Shown in pieces: positions 35,201-46,490 of a stretch of DNA of 64,000 nucleotides (the stretch's first letter is position 1; each line of letters starts with the position of its first letter). A model generated the notes under the pieces. That model worked only from the letters and a program-made list of their open reading frames with translations, was not told the DNA's origin and ran no database searches. The DNA is from Platycnemis pennipes. Taxonomy: Eukaryota > Arthropoda > Insecta > Odonata > Platycnemididae. Made by a program: the position numbers and the translations under genes. The stretch covers positions 82,107,470-82,171,469 of the forward strand of contig OW121848.1 in assembly GCA_933228895.1 (NCBI GenBank), read 5' to 3'.

Positions 35201-35780
35201 ATTATTTTTCTCTCTCTTATTCCTTTTTCCCGTCGTGTGTTGCCTCCTCCTCTCCTGAAGTAAAGTCGAAAAGGAAAGAATTAATAGTCTTTCTCTTATT
35301 TCACGAAAATAAGATCGATTTCTCCAGTCCTTATCATTTCTCAGTTTTTCCGCCACTCTCTATCGTATTTCTTTGCTCGCTTCCTTCCCTTTCTCGGTTC
35401 CTACTTTCCAGCCAGCCACTCCAGTGCGCGTGTCTTAACAAACTCCCTCAGCGCAAAAATCCAGCCGTCAGAGCGTCTTCCCCTCGCCCTCGTAGCCCGC
35501 CCCCTTCTTCATTATACGGACCTCGCGGTTGCCGTCTACGCCGCGACGCCCTCGACACCCCGAAAACCTCGCCTCCTCACCTTGCCCAAGCCTCCACTTC
35601 CACCCTCCTCCTCTCCCCTCTCTCATCAGTCTCCTTCCCATGCCTTCCCCCCCTCACCCCGTATCCTTCAAGGTTCGACCCTCCCTCTCGATATCCTGGC
35701 CATAGTTTATGCATGAAATTTTCGCTCTCCCCCTCTGTTTGTTCGGGTGTCATTCCTGCCACAGTTAATTCAGGATTTTA
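35200..35780. other. Pyrimidine-rich island with CpGs
   Basis: The plus strand is CT-rich throughout, with CpGs concentrated at about 35400-35560. A 218-codon plus frame (35125-35781) spans it but is serine/proline-dominated and matches no family I know. The strand bias suggests a regulatory or untranslated region rather than coding DNA. Confidence 0.4.
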
Positions 35781-38700
35781 AAGGATGTTTCTGCGCAAAA
35801 ATACTATTTTTTCCGCTGATCTTTTCCGATAAAACTGAATTTTAAATGTATACTTTGATAAATTTAAATGATTATTCTTTTAGTTTGTGGAGTATTACTT
35901 TTAATCCGCATGCGAGCATGGAGAAATAGACTTTGAATCTGCCTACGCATTCAAAACATTGATTTGAAAAAAGTTAACTTTAAACCTTCTTGTGTCTCAT
36001 CTCTCGTTTGAAGTATTTTGCGGTAGGGACGAGGTGTAAGGAGGTGGAGTGCACTCTGAACAATTTCAACATCCCGCAGCTAAAATTAAGATAATACTCT
36101 CTCTATTCTCAGGCTCACCTTTGGAATGCAAGTGTCTCATCCCGAGCCCCACATGTTTCTTTCATTTTGCATTCCTCACGTTTTGAGACTGCCTCAACTT
36201 TTTCAGTCTTTTCACCCTCTTCCTCTGACTTACCAGTTATGAACGACCCTTGGGTGGCGGCGTATTGCGGGGATCGCATCACCCTCTTAATTTCGTAAAG
36301 TTCAACACGCCATGCTAGGATATTAGTGCCAAACGATGCGGGGGTGATCGAAGAATTTGGACAACTCCCACCCGTTGTTTTCACCGGGTTACGCTTTCCC
36401 CTAATGTAGCCGAGATATCGTCGAGAAGGGACGCGTGCTATTCAATATGCTCTCGATCCCTTTGGCATGGCTGAATTCGTTATGCTGTAAGTCTGCGACC
36501 TGTCTTGATGATAATTGTTGATTGCCTATGGTCCCGTGGTTAGATACCCCACAGCCTTCCTAGCGAGATGGACCCAGCTGATTCGCAGAGGCTGTCCTCG
36601 TCGTACCTTGCATTATTTTTCGAAAGGCAGTGTGCGAGTGACACGGAGTTTTAATGGATGTCTAAAGTGCTCGGGAAGGAGTACCCTTTCTCAGTTTTTT
36701 GTGAACCGTTCAATTTTAATAATACCTTCATGAAAGCTTATTTGGATCCATCCCTGACCGAAGTTCAGGTTTTCTTTTCAAGGGAAGAAGTCAGTATGTT
36801 TCCGAAATAGCTGCCTGTTTTGCAGGGATAATTAAAAATTTTTCATTGGATGCAACGCATTATAATTCACTCTTGTCAAATGAAGCACAAATTAATTTAC
36901 ATTTCTCTCAGGAAATAATCCTGATTGTATTGAAATTTATTTAAATCTCTGCAGATCCATACACTGACACTCATTTCAGCTTGTTGCCTTGACGGATTCT
37001 ATATGACAAGGTGTAAATCTTCATTTCTTTCATTTTGTCCTTATGAAATCGAAGTCAGTATTAAAGTAAAAGCTCTCAATATTAAAGTGAGAGAAGTAGA
37101 TGTATTTGTTGATTAATGTTTTAGGCATATTCTCCATTGTATTCCACTCAGACTATTAGAAAATGGTGTTTTCGTCATGGTGTAAATCGATTTTAATCTC
37201 TATTATTTTTTAACATAAATAGTTAATAGTAATTAACCGTTTTTCCTTCTCTTTATCAAATATGTTTTTAATGAATTATATACAATCTGGCTCAACTTTG
37301 TGAAATCTCATCGTAATAAAAACTTTGTTAAAATTCAGTATTTCAATCAGATCCTGATGATGTCCACTGTAGGATGAAACAGGTCGTTTTTTAATTACAC
37401 TTAGTGAAATTTTGACAAAATATTTATATATTATAATTACCACCAATCGTACGTGATCTTCCTTCTTTGAGAGGGATTTGGTACCTAATATGAATTGTTT
37501 TTTGACTAAAAACCTTCGCAATGGGCACACTAAAGTTCGAAGCACACACACTTTGAAGTTAGTTGTTTACCAAATAATATGATTTACTTCTCATACAACT
37601 ATTGTGTCCGAAGGAACATTTTTACATTCCTTTTCGTCATCTAATATCTACCTCGTCGGCTGATATAGCAGAATCCGTCATTCACTGCGCCACCATTTTC
37701 CCTTTTGCAGCGCTGACTTATTGGATGATTTTGGTGGTGGGATGTCCATTTACTTGATTCGCTTCGAGCAAAGGATTCAAGGTGATGGAGAGGTCACCTG
37801 CCGCTACAGTTTTATCTCTTTGCTGAGAACACGGAGGGACGTTAAATCACTCTTAGCCAAGAGCTGCTTCGGCGTTAATCCGCAACCTTTGACTTGTCGG
37901 GTCTCCCAAGGGCTTTAAGAGACGTCTACTCCCTCTATCCTCCAGCTGGTCTCCCGATGGAGTTTCATTGGATGAGGGAAACGAGCACTCCTTAGGAGGC
38001 CCTTCAACTCTCCTCTCTCTCTCTCCTGCTGTTTGAGTTTACTCGCTGCATCACGTAACTTTCGCGAAATCCCTTGTCGATAATGTATTCGAACTGCGAG
38101 GCTCCCAATCCCATACCCGCCGCGGTTCGCTTCATCGCCCCCGCACGCATGCATCTCCGAGGCAATCGGCGTCACCGCCGCCCACACGCGGTCCTTTCTT
38201 CCGGCATCAATATCACTAGAGGACGAGCTAGGAATGTGTTCGGAGGCACACTGTGCTATTTATATCAGTGCGTTGCTAAGTCAGGGGGCAAAGGACTTTG
38301 ATGTTATGATGGAGTAGTTAAAAGGGTACCAACGTTCAGTTAGGTTATAATGCCAGGTACCTGTGGATGCTTCTTTACCAGTATTAATTAAGCCGTTTTT
38401 CAGTGAGCTGATGGTCTCCCCGCTGTAGGAAGTAACTGGTGAATGTTTTAGTCATCCTCTTTCCTCTTTATTTCCAAAGTTCACTTTTCCATCGATGAAA
38501 TTTCTCGACTCCTTATCCCTTATCGTTGTAGCTTCTCATTTTGTTTATATTTCATAGGTTTCGATATTTTCAGAAGGATTAAGTCAGGGACTCCAGTAGT
38601 GTTTTGAATATTTCCTTCAGTAAAATATCATTGGAAATGAAACTGGTATGGGTTCATATTGGAAATATGTTTGTCTGATCTTTTAGAAAACTATATCTCT

Positions 38701-38870
38701 CTTCTTCCTGCTGGCATTAATAAATTTCAATGAATATTTCATTTCAATTTTTGTTGTATACTCAAGATTTCCATTTTAAGATTCATGAAGGTCGCACTTC
38801 TCATTATCTCCCCCACACATCTCTGATTATTGAACTTGTTGAAATCCTGTATTTCTGTTGGTGATGGCAA
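35781..38870. other. AT-rich DNA with minor CpG patches
   Basis: CpG-containing patches lie at about 36400-36450 and 37900-38240. Frames at 37721-37918 (plus), 37915-38187 (minus) and 38074-38301 (plus) have ordinary composition but no recognisable domain and overlap in part. Nothing else can be supported. Confidence 0.35.
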
Positions 38871-38879
38871 ATTTTTTTA

Positions 38880-38980
38880 AAGGAGGAATTACGTTAAAAG
38901 GAAGAGGTTGGCCGATAGAATATTCGAGTGGAGGGCTGCGACAAACCAATCCTAGGATTGTTGACCCATGATGATGATGA
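38880..38980 (+). mobile_element. LINE ORF2 extreme C-terminus plus (GAT)n tail
   Basis: Translation of the plus strand gives KRLADRIFEWRAATNQS followed by stop codons, then CCCATGATGATGATGATT. A short Arg/Trp-containing C-terminus (DRxxWRxxT type) followed by a (GAT)n tail is characteristic of several arthropod non-LTR retrotransposons. It is a different family from the LINE at 22972-23960, which ends in GTAGATG. Only about 100 bp remains, so clade assignment is not possible. Confidence 0.6.
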
Positions 38981-40560
38981 TTGCAAATACTTACGTTGTT
39001 TTTCATTCTTCTTTAAATCAATAAAGGCATCAAAAATCATATAAAACATTTATATAGGTCATATTCCTCTCGAATCTATACAATACGAAGGGGAAAAAAA
39101 GACAATAATGATTCACTACCTCGTCGATCGAGTGGCCACTAGTTAATTATTGTTTGAACTAGTATACTATATTCATGAAGAACGTGCAGATACAGGTTCT
39201 ACCAATATTAGCAGTACAGGTCTTTGCAGAACTTGTGGCCGTTGAAATTTTTACCACTTCGCTGCCTTGGTACAACGACTGGTTGTAATGGATTTTATGG
39301 GGAAATCATTAGTTCATCCTGACTCTGCTTTGTTTTTTGATGTCTCTTTTTCATATTATATTTATGAGACAGACAGATGATCACGTCTTGTACTCTTTCT
39401 CCTACCTGTTGGTTAAAAATTTTAGCGCCATTCTGGAGTTGGTATTCCTATAGCAAACTGCTGCATATTTCGAAGTAAATTAATCTAAGGTATTCATATC
39501 TTAGTTCTGCTTCTTCCGTGTAATTAATGACTGGTTAAATTTTCTCTCAACCCCCGTGTTCAACTACGTTTGTTTTGCTCATGCACTCGAGCTAAAACAA
39601 GAAGTCGTAAGTGAATTCGTGAAAATTTGGCTTAATTTTGCTTACGCTACGGAATGAGTTTACACGGAGTGTACACTTTGGAAGTAAAGTTTTGTGAAGC
39701 ATTTTCAGCTCAGATACTCAAGGCAAACGTGTACATATTTCCCTACTGTATTATACTTCATGCAATATAATATTTACCCTTACCATGATGATGGTGAGCC
39801 TGCTGTAGATGCACTATAAGGTCTTCAACTATTATTGTATGAATATGATATGATATTAGATCTCATGTTTCATTGACAGCGGAGCTCATTGGATTAGAAA
39901 ATATTTTAAAAAAGGGCAACAAGTTGAAAATAGCCGTATGAAGTCGTTGGTTATGGCAATAAACTTTATACATTCATTATTCATAACAGATTTTCACTTG
40001 AAGTGTTATATTAGTAAACTGCTGGAAGTAAAATAACTTACGACAGCTTTCCTATTTAGGTAATGAGTAAATTGCAGTTTTGTCGAATAATAACTAATTT
40101 AATGGCTATGGATAATTCCAATAGAAATTTGTCCGGTAGAAATGTCTATCTTTCCAAATTTTCTTCGCAAAAATATCTTGATTTTGGTTTTAAGTCAGAT
40201 AAAAGGTATTATATTATTAGATTAATGTTGCCTGCATATAAAATATATGAACTCTAATTGTTGAACTCGCGGATCTTTTCTCCTAGATGTACTTTTCGTT
40301 TATCCTCTTGCTGCATACGCAACCGATTTGAAAGAGCATCGACGAGTAGGTACCAAATAAAAGCTCGCTACTGTTAAGTTATGCTATTTTATGTTAAATT
40401 AATGTTATCTTACGTGTAAATTTAATGAATCACTTTTAAATATTTTAAACTACTCTGCTTTCTACTTTCCCTGCTTCTTTTGAGACCGAAGCCCTGGAAA
40501 TAAAGGAAAATGGGTCAATATTGTGTACGCTTTACGATTATGTTCTCTTAACTTCATATT
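38981..40560. other. AT-rich DNA, nothing recognised
   Basis: The largest frame is 64 codons (40063-40257) and AT-driven. No repeats or promoter-like motifs stand out. Confidence 0.4.
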
Positions 40561-40569
40561 TGTACAAAT

Positions 40570-41430
40570 TTACTTATGAGGGAGGATTTTTCTTCCCTCC
40601 CTAATCCGTGGGAGGTGTTCTCGACCGCCGCCGAACATGCACGAAATCCGTTCAACGTTTTCCGTCTCCGCGTTGCCCTCAGCGAGCCAACTCGGACGCG
40701 GAGCGTCTTTCCGGATTTGAGCGGAGTCGCGCTTCAGGCTCTCCAAGTCAGGAGCATCTGGCGGCCGGTACAGGAGCGTCGAAGTCGGTCTCCCGTGTAC
40801 CCTCCCGAGGCTCTGCCCTCTTGCCCGCGAGCCGATCGGGGACAGTGGGTCGTCAGGGCAAACGCCGCGTGCCTTCCTCTCCCTCCCTCCGTCTATCTCT
40901 CTCTCCTCTTCGCCCTCTCCTTCCGCTTTGCAGTTCCATTTTTGCCTCCGCCGCTTCCACTCGCCTCTCTCCACTTCCCTTCAATCCTCCCGCTCCTCCC
41001 CCCTTGCATCGTCTCTCCCTCCACACAACATTCCTCATTCCACTCCTTCCTGCCAGAGGCCCCCGGCGATTCCAACCTAGTCCCCATCCCACCTCCGCCA
41101 GAATCCTCACCCCCTTCCCCAATCCCAATTGCACTCACTCCCCCTCCTCCCCTCTCAAGTCTCCGCTATTCCCTCGAGTGCGCGACTACACGTATTGTAA
41201 CTCCGGCAGTGTGCGCGCCTCTTTTTTCATCTCCTACATCCTCCCACTCTCCACAAAGCCCTGTGCGGAGAGTCCGTTGTCTTTATTTTTCTCCCTTCCC
41301 TATCCTCTTCATGGCTAAGGGCTCATCACGAGTGCGCGTATTTCCTCTTTTTATACTCTCGGTACGGTGGCTTTCTTACGATGTTGCGCGCTTTACTTCC
41401 ACGTGCAATGTTTATGATGGTGGTTCTTAG
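40570..41430. other. Large CpG-rich, pyrimidine-biased island
   Basis: CpGs are dense at about 40600-40870. The plus strand is then CT-rich to about 41300, and CpGs recur at 41150-41420. A 284-codon plus frame (40576-41430) is the longest in the window, but frames of 236 (plus) and 134 and 93 (minus) codons overlap it. Its central part is proline/leucine/serine-rich. I see no domain. It most resembles a promoter/5' UTR island. A real exon in the less biased first 90 codons cannot be excluded. Confidence 0.4.
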
Positions 41431-42299
41431 TTTTGGGGCGTGGAAGTGTTTCTCCGTCCTTCGATTTGATTGCACGAACTGCCGTCGTCTCCTCGAGAGA
41501 AATATCCTTATCCTCGTGTTCGGTCACGTGCTTAATTGTATGCAATAACCATGTATATTGTGGCTTACGTTTAGCCACGATATTAAGGGCCGGTTGCACC
41601 AAGTCCGGCTAAATCTGTCGGCTACCTGGCTGCCGGCTACCTCGTAGCTGGCAGTTACCACTTCCATCTGTTGCACCAACAAAAAATGACCTCTAGCTAC
41701 GTAACTAGGGGCTATGGTGAGCACAGAGCTTCAACATGACTGACAAATTTTTCATACTCTGGACTTCACCGTAATTTTGGAGCCGGAAGCTTAGGCTATT
41801 TGTTTATTTTTCTTAGCAACGGCCGAGAAAGAAGCTGGACAACGTGTGTGGTAGCATTTTAATCGCAATTAATAGAGGTGTGTTTATTAAATTGAATTAA
41901 AATTAAATTGTTCTGTAAATTAAAATTATACTGTTTTAAAAATCATTGAAATGCCCGATTACTATATATTCTTAGTGGTAGATTTAATCGTGTTAATTTA
42001 TTTTTAATTAACTTTTACAATCCATTTGAATTAGGATTATAATTTGTTTGTTTATTTCATTAATGAACGAATTTTTACATAGTTACGCGTCAACAAACTG
42101 AAAAATGTCGTGATTATTTGCTCTTTTCGGCATTATAGGGGCATAAAAACAACAAGAAAGGCGCCTAATTTTAGCGAGGAGGACTCGTTGAAGCCAATAG
42201 AGTTTATATATATATTGGGAAAGGAGATTTAAAAAAGCAGTGCAGGACATGTATACATCCATGAATTTTAATATTGAAAAAAATAGTAATTAACAAAAT

Positions 42300-43700
42300 A
42301 TTAGTTTTTTTTCATTTCAATGTTGAATGTTTCTAAAATAATTGACGAACTCATCACGAACCCCTCTACCTCTGCCACCCCATCGTTAATTACATCATTT
42401 ACTTTCACCTGCACTGGAAGTACATCAGGATCATGAGGAGGCTCTCCCTCCCTTTGCTGTATATTAAAATTATGGAAACTCTACAAGCAACAATCACTGC
42501 CAGTGTGGATCGAGCGTAGTCTTATGCCAAGTGAAAGAACAGGAAACTTTCTTTTCCAGAACCCATTCATCCTTTCCACTGTGTTCCTTGTTCTGATTAG
42601 GCTTTCGTTAATAAATGTTCTTCTGGCCGTACAGGATTTCTGATAGGGGTCAACAAATACTTTCTGAGGACGTATCCAGAATCACCCACCCACCATTACT
42701 GCATTGCCAAAGTCACCACTTTCTACACGTGCCTTCAAAATTGAATTGTCAAAAATGGTTTGGTCATGTGATAACCCAGGCCAGCGCGCAACGATAGCCA
42801 TTAACCTTAGTTTGGCATCGCACAAGGCTTGGAAATTATTGGAAAAGTAGCCCTATCTATTCCTAAATACCTCAGCTTGATTTCAACGTATTGAAAGATA
42901 GTTATACTGGGTATCAGCACTATTTAGAGCCAAGCAGTGAAATATTTATGCTAAATAATTCATAATGTTCAAAAATAACGTAGAAGGAAGAGTAAACTAA
43001 TGTCCCAAAAATGAAAGAAGGAAGGTAAGGACGTGAAATGTTTGCACTTCCTTTTTGAGATGCTCAAAAATTACTTCGTTTGAAACTTATCGGTTAAATG
43101 TTTTAAAGCAAATGGCTCTGTATCATTACGTACCCGGAGACGATAGTTTTGTATGCGTGCAATCGATTGCTCCTATTACCTTGGGAAATCTTGAAATGTT
43201 GTAAAACTCGGAGCGGACATTGGCCATTACTTCTTCGTTTTTTTGGAAGGGTGATAAAATTTCTTCTGAGCGATGCTATTGACTCACTTTTTGGTTTATT
43301 GGGAAACGCTATTTAGAGCCAAGCAGTGAAATATTTATGCTAAATAATTCATAATGTTCAAAAATAACGTAGAAGGAAGAGTAAACTAATGTCCCAAAAA
43401 TGAAAGAAGGAAGGTAAGGACGTGAAATGTTTGCACTTCCTTTTTGAGATGCTCAAAAATTACTTCGTTTGAAACTTATCGGTTAAATGTTTTAAAGCAA
43501 ATGGCTCTGTATCATTACGTACCCGGAGACGATAGTTTTGTATGCGTGCAATCGATTGCTCCTATTACCTTGGGAAATCTTGAAATGTTGTAAAACTCGG
43601 AGCGGACATTGGCCATTTCTTCTTCGTTTTTTTGGAAGGGTGATAAAATTTCTTCTGAGCGATGCTATTGACTCACTTTTTGGTTTATTGGGAAACGCTG
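42300..43700 (-). pseudogene. HARBI1-like Harbinger transposase, frameshifted
   Basis: On the minus strand at about 43630-43520, and again in the duplicated copy at about 43240-43130, the frame gives EEEMANVRSEFYNISRFPK and then VIGAIDCTHTKLSSPG. This is the first catalytic-aspartate block of HARBI1-type DDE nucleases. At 42686-42600 it gives GDSGYVLRKYLLTPIRNP. After a one-base frameshift come NESLIRTRNTVERMNG and FWKRKFPVLSLGIRLRS, and after a second frameshift LAVIVAC. These are the second aspartate block and the family's conserved C-terminal helix region. Stops follow the first block, the N-terminal part is not recognised, and the gene is dead. Confidence 0.9.
42921..43698 (+). repeat. 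389-bp tandem duplication inside the Harbinger element
   Basis: The unit starting TATTTAGAGCCAAGCAGTG at 42921 repeats at 43310 with the same length. The only difference I found is one base (GGCCATTACTTC versus GGCCATTTCTTC). It duplicates the first-aspartate block of the dead transposase, so it occurred long after the gene lost function, or is an assembly artefact. Confidence 0.95.
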
Positions 43701-44254
43701 ATAGACACATATTTCTGGATACAAATAATTGTATTCCATTATTAAAGATCAGCTCGTAAATACATCATCACATAATTGTACCTATATTTTGCAACTTAGC
43801 GCTTCGTAGAGTGCGTCAGTTTCTCTTCACTGATATCCAACAACACTATCGCAGGTTGTTTCTGCACGCGAAATCGCATGAAAAATTATTCACCGTTCCA
43901 AATATGGAAATGGAAGGTTCTTTGCCGCACATTTCTTGGGTTATTAACTATTTAAATAAAATATGGAAGTATTTCTTTGTCGGAATCCTCCAATTCAGGA
44001 TCGAAACGTAAATAATTACCAAACTCCATCTTGTTTGTTTACATATTTCATACCCGCAATGCATTGGTTCCCAAGATGCAAAGCAATTGACCGGCAGCTA
44101 CAACGGTAGCCGTCGGTGAATCTGGCGGCTACGGTTACTCCCGCGGTAGCCGGAGGTCAAGGCGTAACTAGGGGTGGTGCAACAGATTTCAGTGTTTAAC
44201 AGTGACCGTAACCCTAACCAGAGGTGTAACCCGACATGGTGCAACCGGCCCTAA

Positions 44255-45500
44255 GTAATAATAATTTGAGGTGTAGGTGTCATTCTTTATTCTGTGCTAA
44301 AATTCAGGGCTATTGACGTATATCTCGTCACAGAGTGACACCGTTGTTCTCTGTGATTTTTTCTTACCCGCTCACCTAACGAGAACTGTTTACTTGCACT
44401 ATTAAGTTAGTTTGAAGTGGTTTGTTGTATTTCTGTTTGCTCCACAAGTTATTTTTTGATATATTCTGATATTATTAACGGCAGGAAATCTGACAGTGGA
44501 TTCCTCAGTTCCAAAATAGCTCATGAAAAGAACTTAATTTACTATGTTACATAACTAAAATCAAACATTTGGCTGAATTAAAATTAACTGTCGGGTGTGA
44601 TTGCGCCTTAGCAGGTTTTACGTAACAAGGACAAGAGAATAGTAGATTATAAACTGAGGAATGATATGGAAAAGATACCATACATAAGGCTGAGATACAA
44701 TTAGGTTTAAGTATCGATATATGCTTTAAAAGAGAATTGCTTGCTCGTAGAGGGCGTATTTATATAATTAACCGTTTCCGACGATATTTCTTGGTTCATA
44801 ATGACGATGTAAAATGAAAATAAGATGCAAAGAAATATAGTTAAAAATGGCATAGAGTGTCGAAACGCTTATTGTGTATCATATATTAAATGTTAAATTT
44901 TGGTCAAATGCGAAATCTTATTTTCATTTTATGTACATCACTTATTTCATGTAAACAATTAACACTTGTGTTATCTTGTTGATCGATTAAGTGAAACTAA
45001 TTTCTTCATATGTGCTCATGTTTATATGTAGTTAGGCATCTCTCAATCTTCATAGATTTAGTATTATAAGCTGTAATTTGCTAGTTCTTGTTAGTTCAAT
45101 ACATTCTTTTAATTTTTCTTTCCTTGTCTGACAGGAGGGTGTTAGTTAACACAAAAATGCATCATTTCAAGTGCTTTTGTGGTGATTATGATGACTAGCA
45201 TTTGTATTTAATTGCCCTGTTAATTTCTTGCATACCAAGTTTGAATTTAATTTGCCGGTCTGCTTTTCATGATGAACAAACTGTCATTTTATATGAATTC
45301 CTAATTTAGTGGAACCTTTCCAATTCGGAGAACTAGCGGGCTCCAGAAAAGTCGGCATAATTAGTCAAGCTATAGTCTCTAAATTTCTGTATTTGAAGGT
45401 TATCGATATTTAATCATCATGGTTAGTTTAATCGAAATATGCCACATTAAGTTTTCTATTTTTGTACTCAAAATGGATGAAAGTTTTGGCAACTAAACGA
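44255..45500. other. AT-rich DNA, nothing recognised
   Basis: Only short AT-driven frames are present. I see no repeat termini or promoter-like boxes. Confidence 0.4.
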
Positions 45501-45830
45501 ATTTTTCTTCTAAGCGAAAAAATGAATCGCGGTGGTGCCTCTCGTATTACCTCGACTCCTGTCCCTCTCCACCTTCCACCATCCCGGTGATGCCCTTCCC
45601 ACAAAGCCATCCGGCTCGGCTGCGGAGTGGGTCGTAAAATTTCAAGTAATGCTCTCTCATCAAGCGACACGTGACACTTGGTGGACCGCGATTCGTTCCT
45701 CGCCCGGAAATGGCATTTTCCGCGGCTAGGTGGCGCAGTAAACGCCGCCGTAAATGTGCCCTCGGAAGAGGAGGACACGGTTGTAGTAGCTTTAGCGATT
45801 TGAAGATCCGCCCGTCATCCAGTGGGGAAA
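45500..45830. other. Small CpG-containing segment
   Basis: CpGs are enriched at about 45530-45820. Frames at 45428-45778 (minus, 116 codons) and 45671-45934 (plus) overlap and have no known domain. Confidence 0.3.
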
Positions 45831-45935
45831 AAGATTTTTTCTCCGAAGATATATTTATACCGAATTTCAGGGTTTTCGAATATCATCGTGCCAAAGTTGC
45901 AAATTGTACGTGGACAGTTCCGAAATCTTCTTGAG

Positions 45936-46194
45936 CTGTGGTTCTCAACATTTTTAGCCTTTCTTTCCACTTTTATTCCTCAGGAAATCCAAATCCCATC
46001 AAGGTGCAAAGAGAAGTTCAGTTTTCTTTCGGCTTTAAGCACTTATTTTAGGAAAATGCGTGCGTCGCAGGCGTACGCATTGAAATAACCTCGCAGAAGT
46101 GAATGGTGCAGAGTGCATTCAGCCGGCTCTAGTCCAACCCTGTAGGCTTTGAAGTATCACTATTGGGGTGCGTCCCACCGTTTGGGAAACACTG
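45936..46194. mobile_element. Short non-autonomous hAT transposon
   Basis: This 259-bp element begins CTGTGGTTCTCAAC and ends TTTGGGAAACACTG, whose reverse complement is CAGTGTTTCCCAAA: classic hAT termini. It is flanked by an 8-bp imperfect TSD, TTCTTGAG at 45928-45935 and TTCTAAAG at 46195-46202 (6 of 8 match). It has no coding capacity. It resembles the element at 1646-1958 in its termini, but the interiors are not obviously similar. Confidence 0.85.
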
Positions 46195-46254
46195 TTCTAA
46201 AGTACTTCCTGCCGGACAAATATTCCCCTTTTTGTTTCATTCCTGAATCAGTGA

Positions 46255-46490
46255 GGGACGAGATCTCTGACTTCCCATCTTAAATGCCTGGGTTCGACTC
46301 ACGGCAGGTATTTTGTCGCAATCCCGATCTCTGTGTCGATGTCTGTGGAGAGCATTTCACGTTCATTTATCCGACGGTCGTGTGGAAAGTTAAAGGTGAG
46401 GACCCCATGGCACCGTTAGTTAAGAGCTGTCTTACTAAGACGCTGAGTTACTTTCTTCCCTTCCTTCTCCACCTTTCAATCATCTGATGG
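46255..46490 (+). mobile_element. Possible tRNA-derived SINE
   Basis: GGTTCGACTCA near 46291-46301 is a 10-of-11 match to the pol III B box, and a tail of mixed composition follows. I could not place a convincing A box 30-40 bp upstream, so this is a weak call. The frame at 46284-46487 would then be incidental. Confidence 0.3.

Larger units (their letters stand above)
41587..44251 (-). mobile_element. PIF/Harbinger DNA transposon, decayed
   Basis: The 2665-bp element has perfect 15-bp TIRs (GGGCCGGTTGCACCA at the left, its complement at the right) that continue imperfectly. It is flanked by the 3-bp TSD TAA at 41584-41586 and 44252-44254, the TWA-type site used by PIF/Harbinger elements. A second pair of inverted motifs sits inside the ends (ATCTGTTGCACCA near 41666 and TGGTGCAACAGAT near 44173). 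The minus strand carries remains of a HARBI1-like transposase. A 389-bp internal tandem duplication (42921-43698) enlarges the middle. Confidence 0.92.

Noticed and set aside
35125..35781. 218-codon plus-strand frame
   Set aside because: Serine/proline/leucine-dominated translation of CT-rich DNA with no domain or start context.
36530..36580. SINE A-box near GTGGTTAGATACC
   Set aside because: No B box at the correct distance and no second copy of the region.
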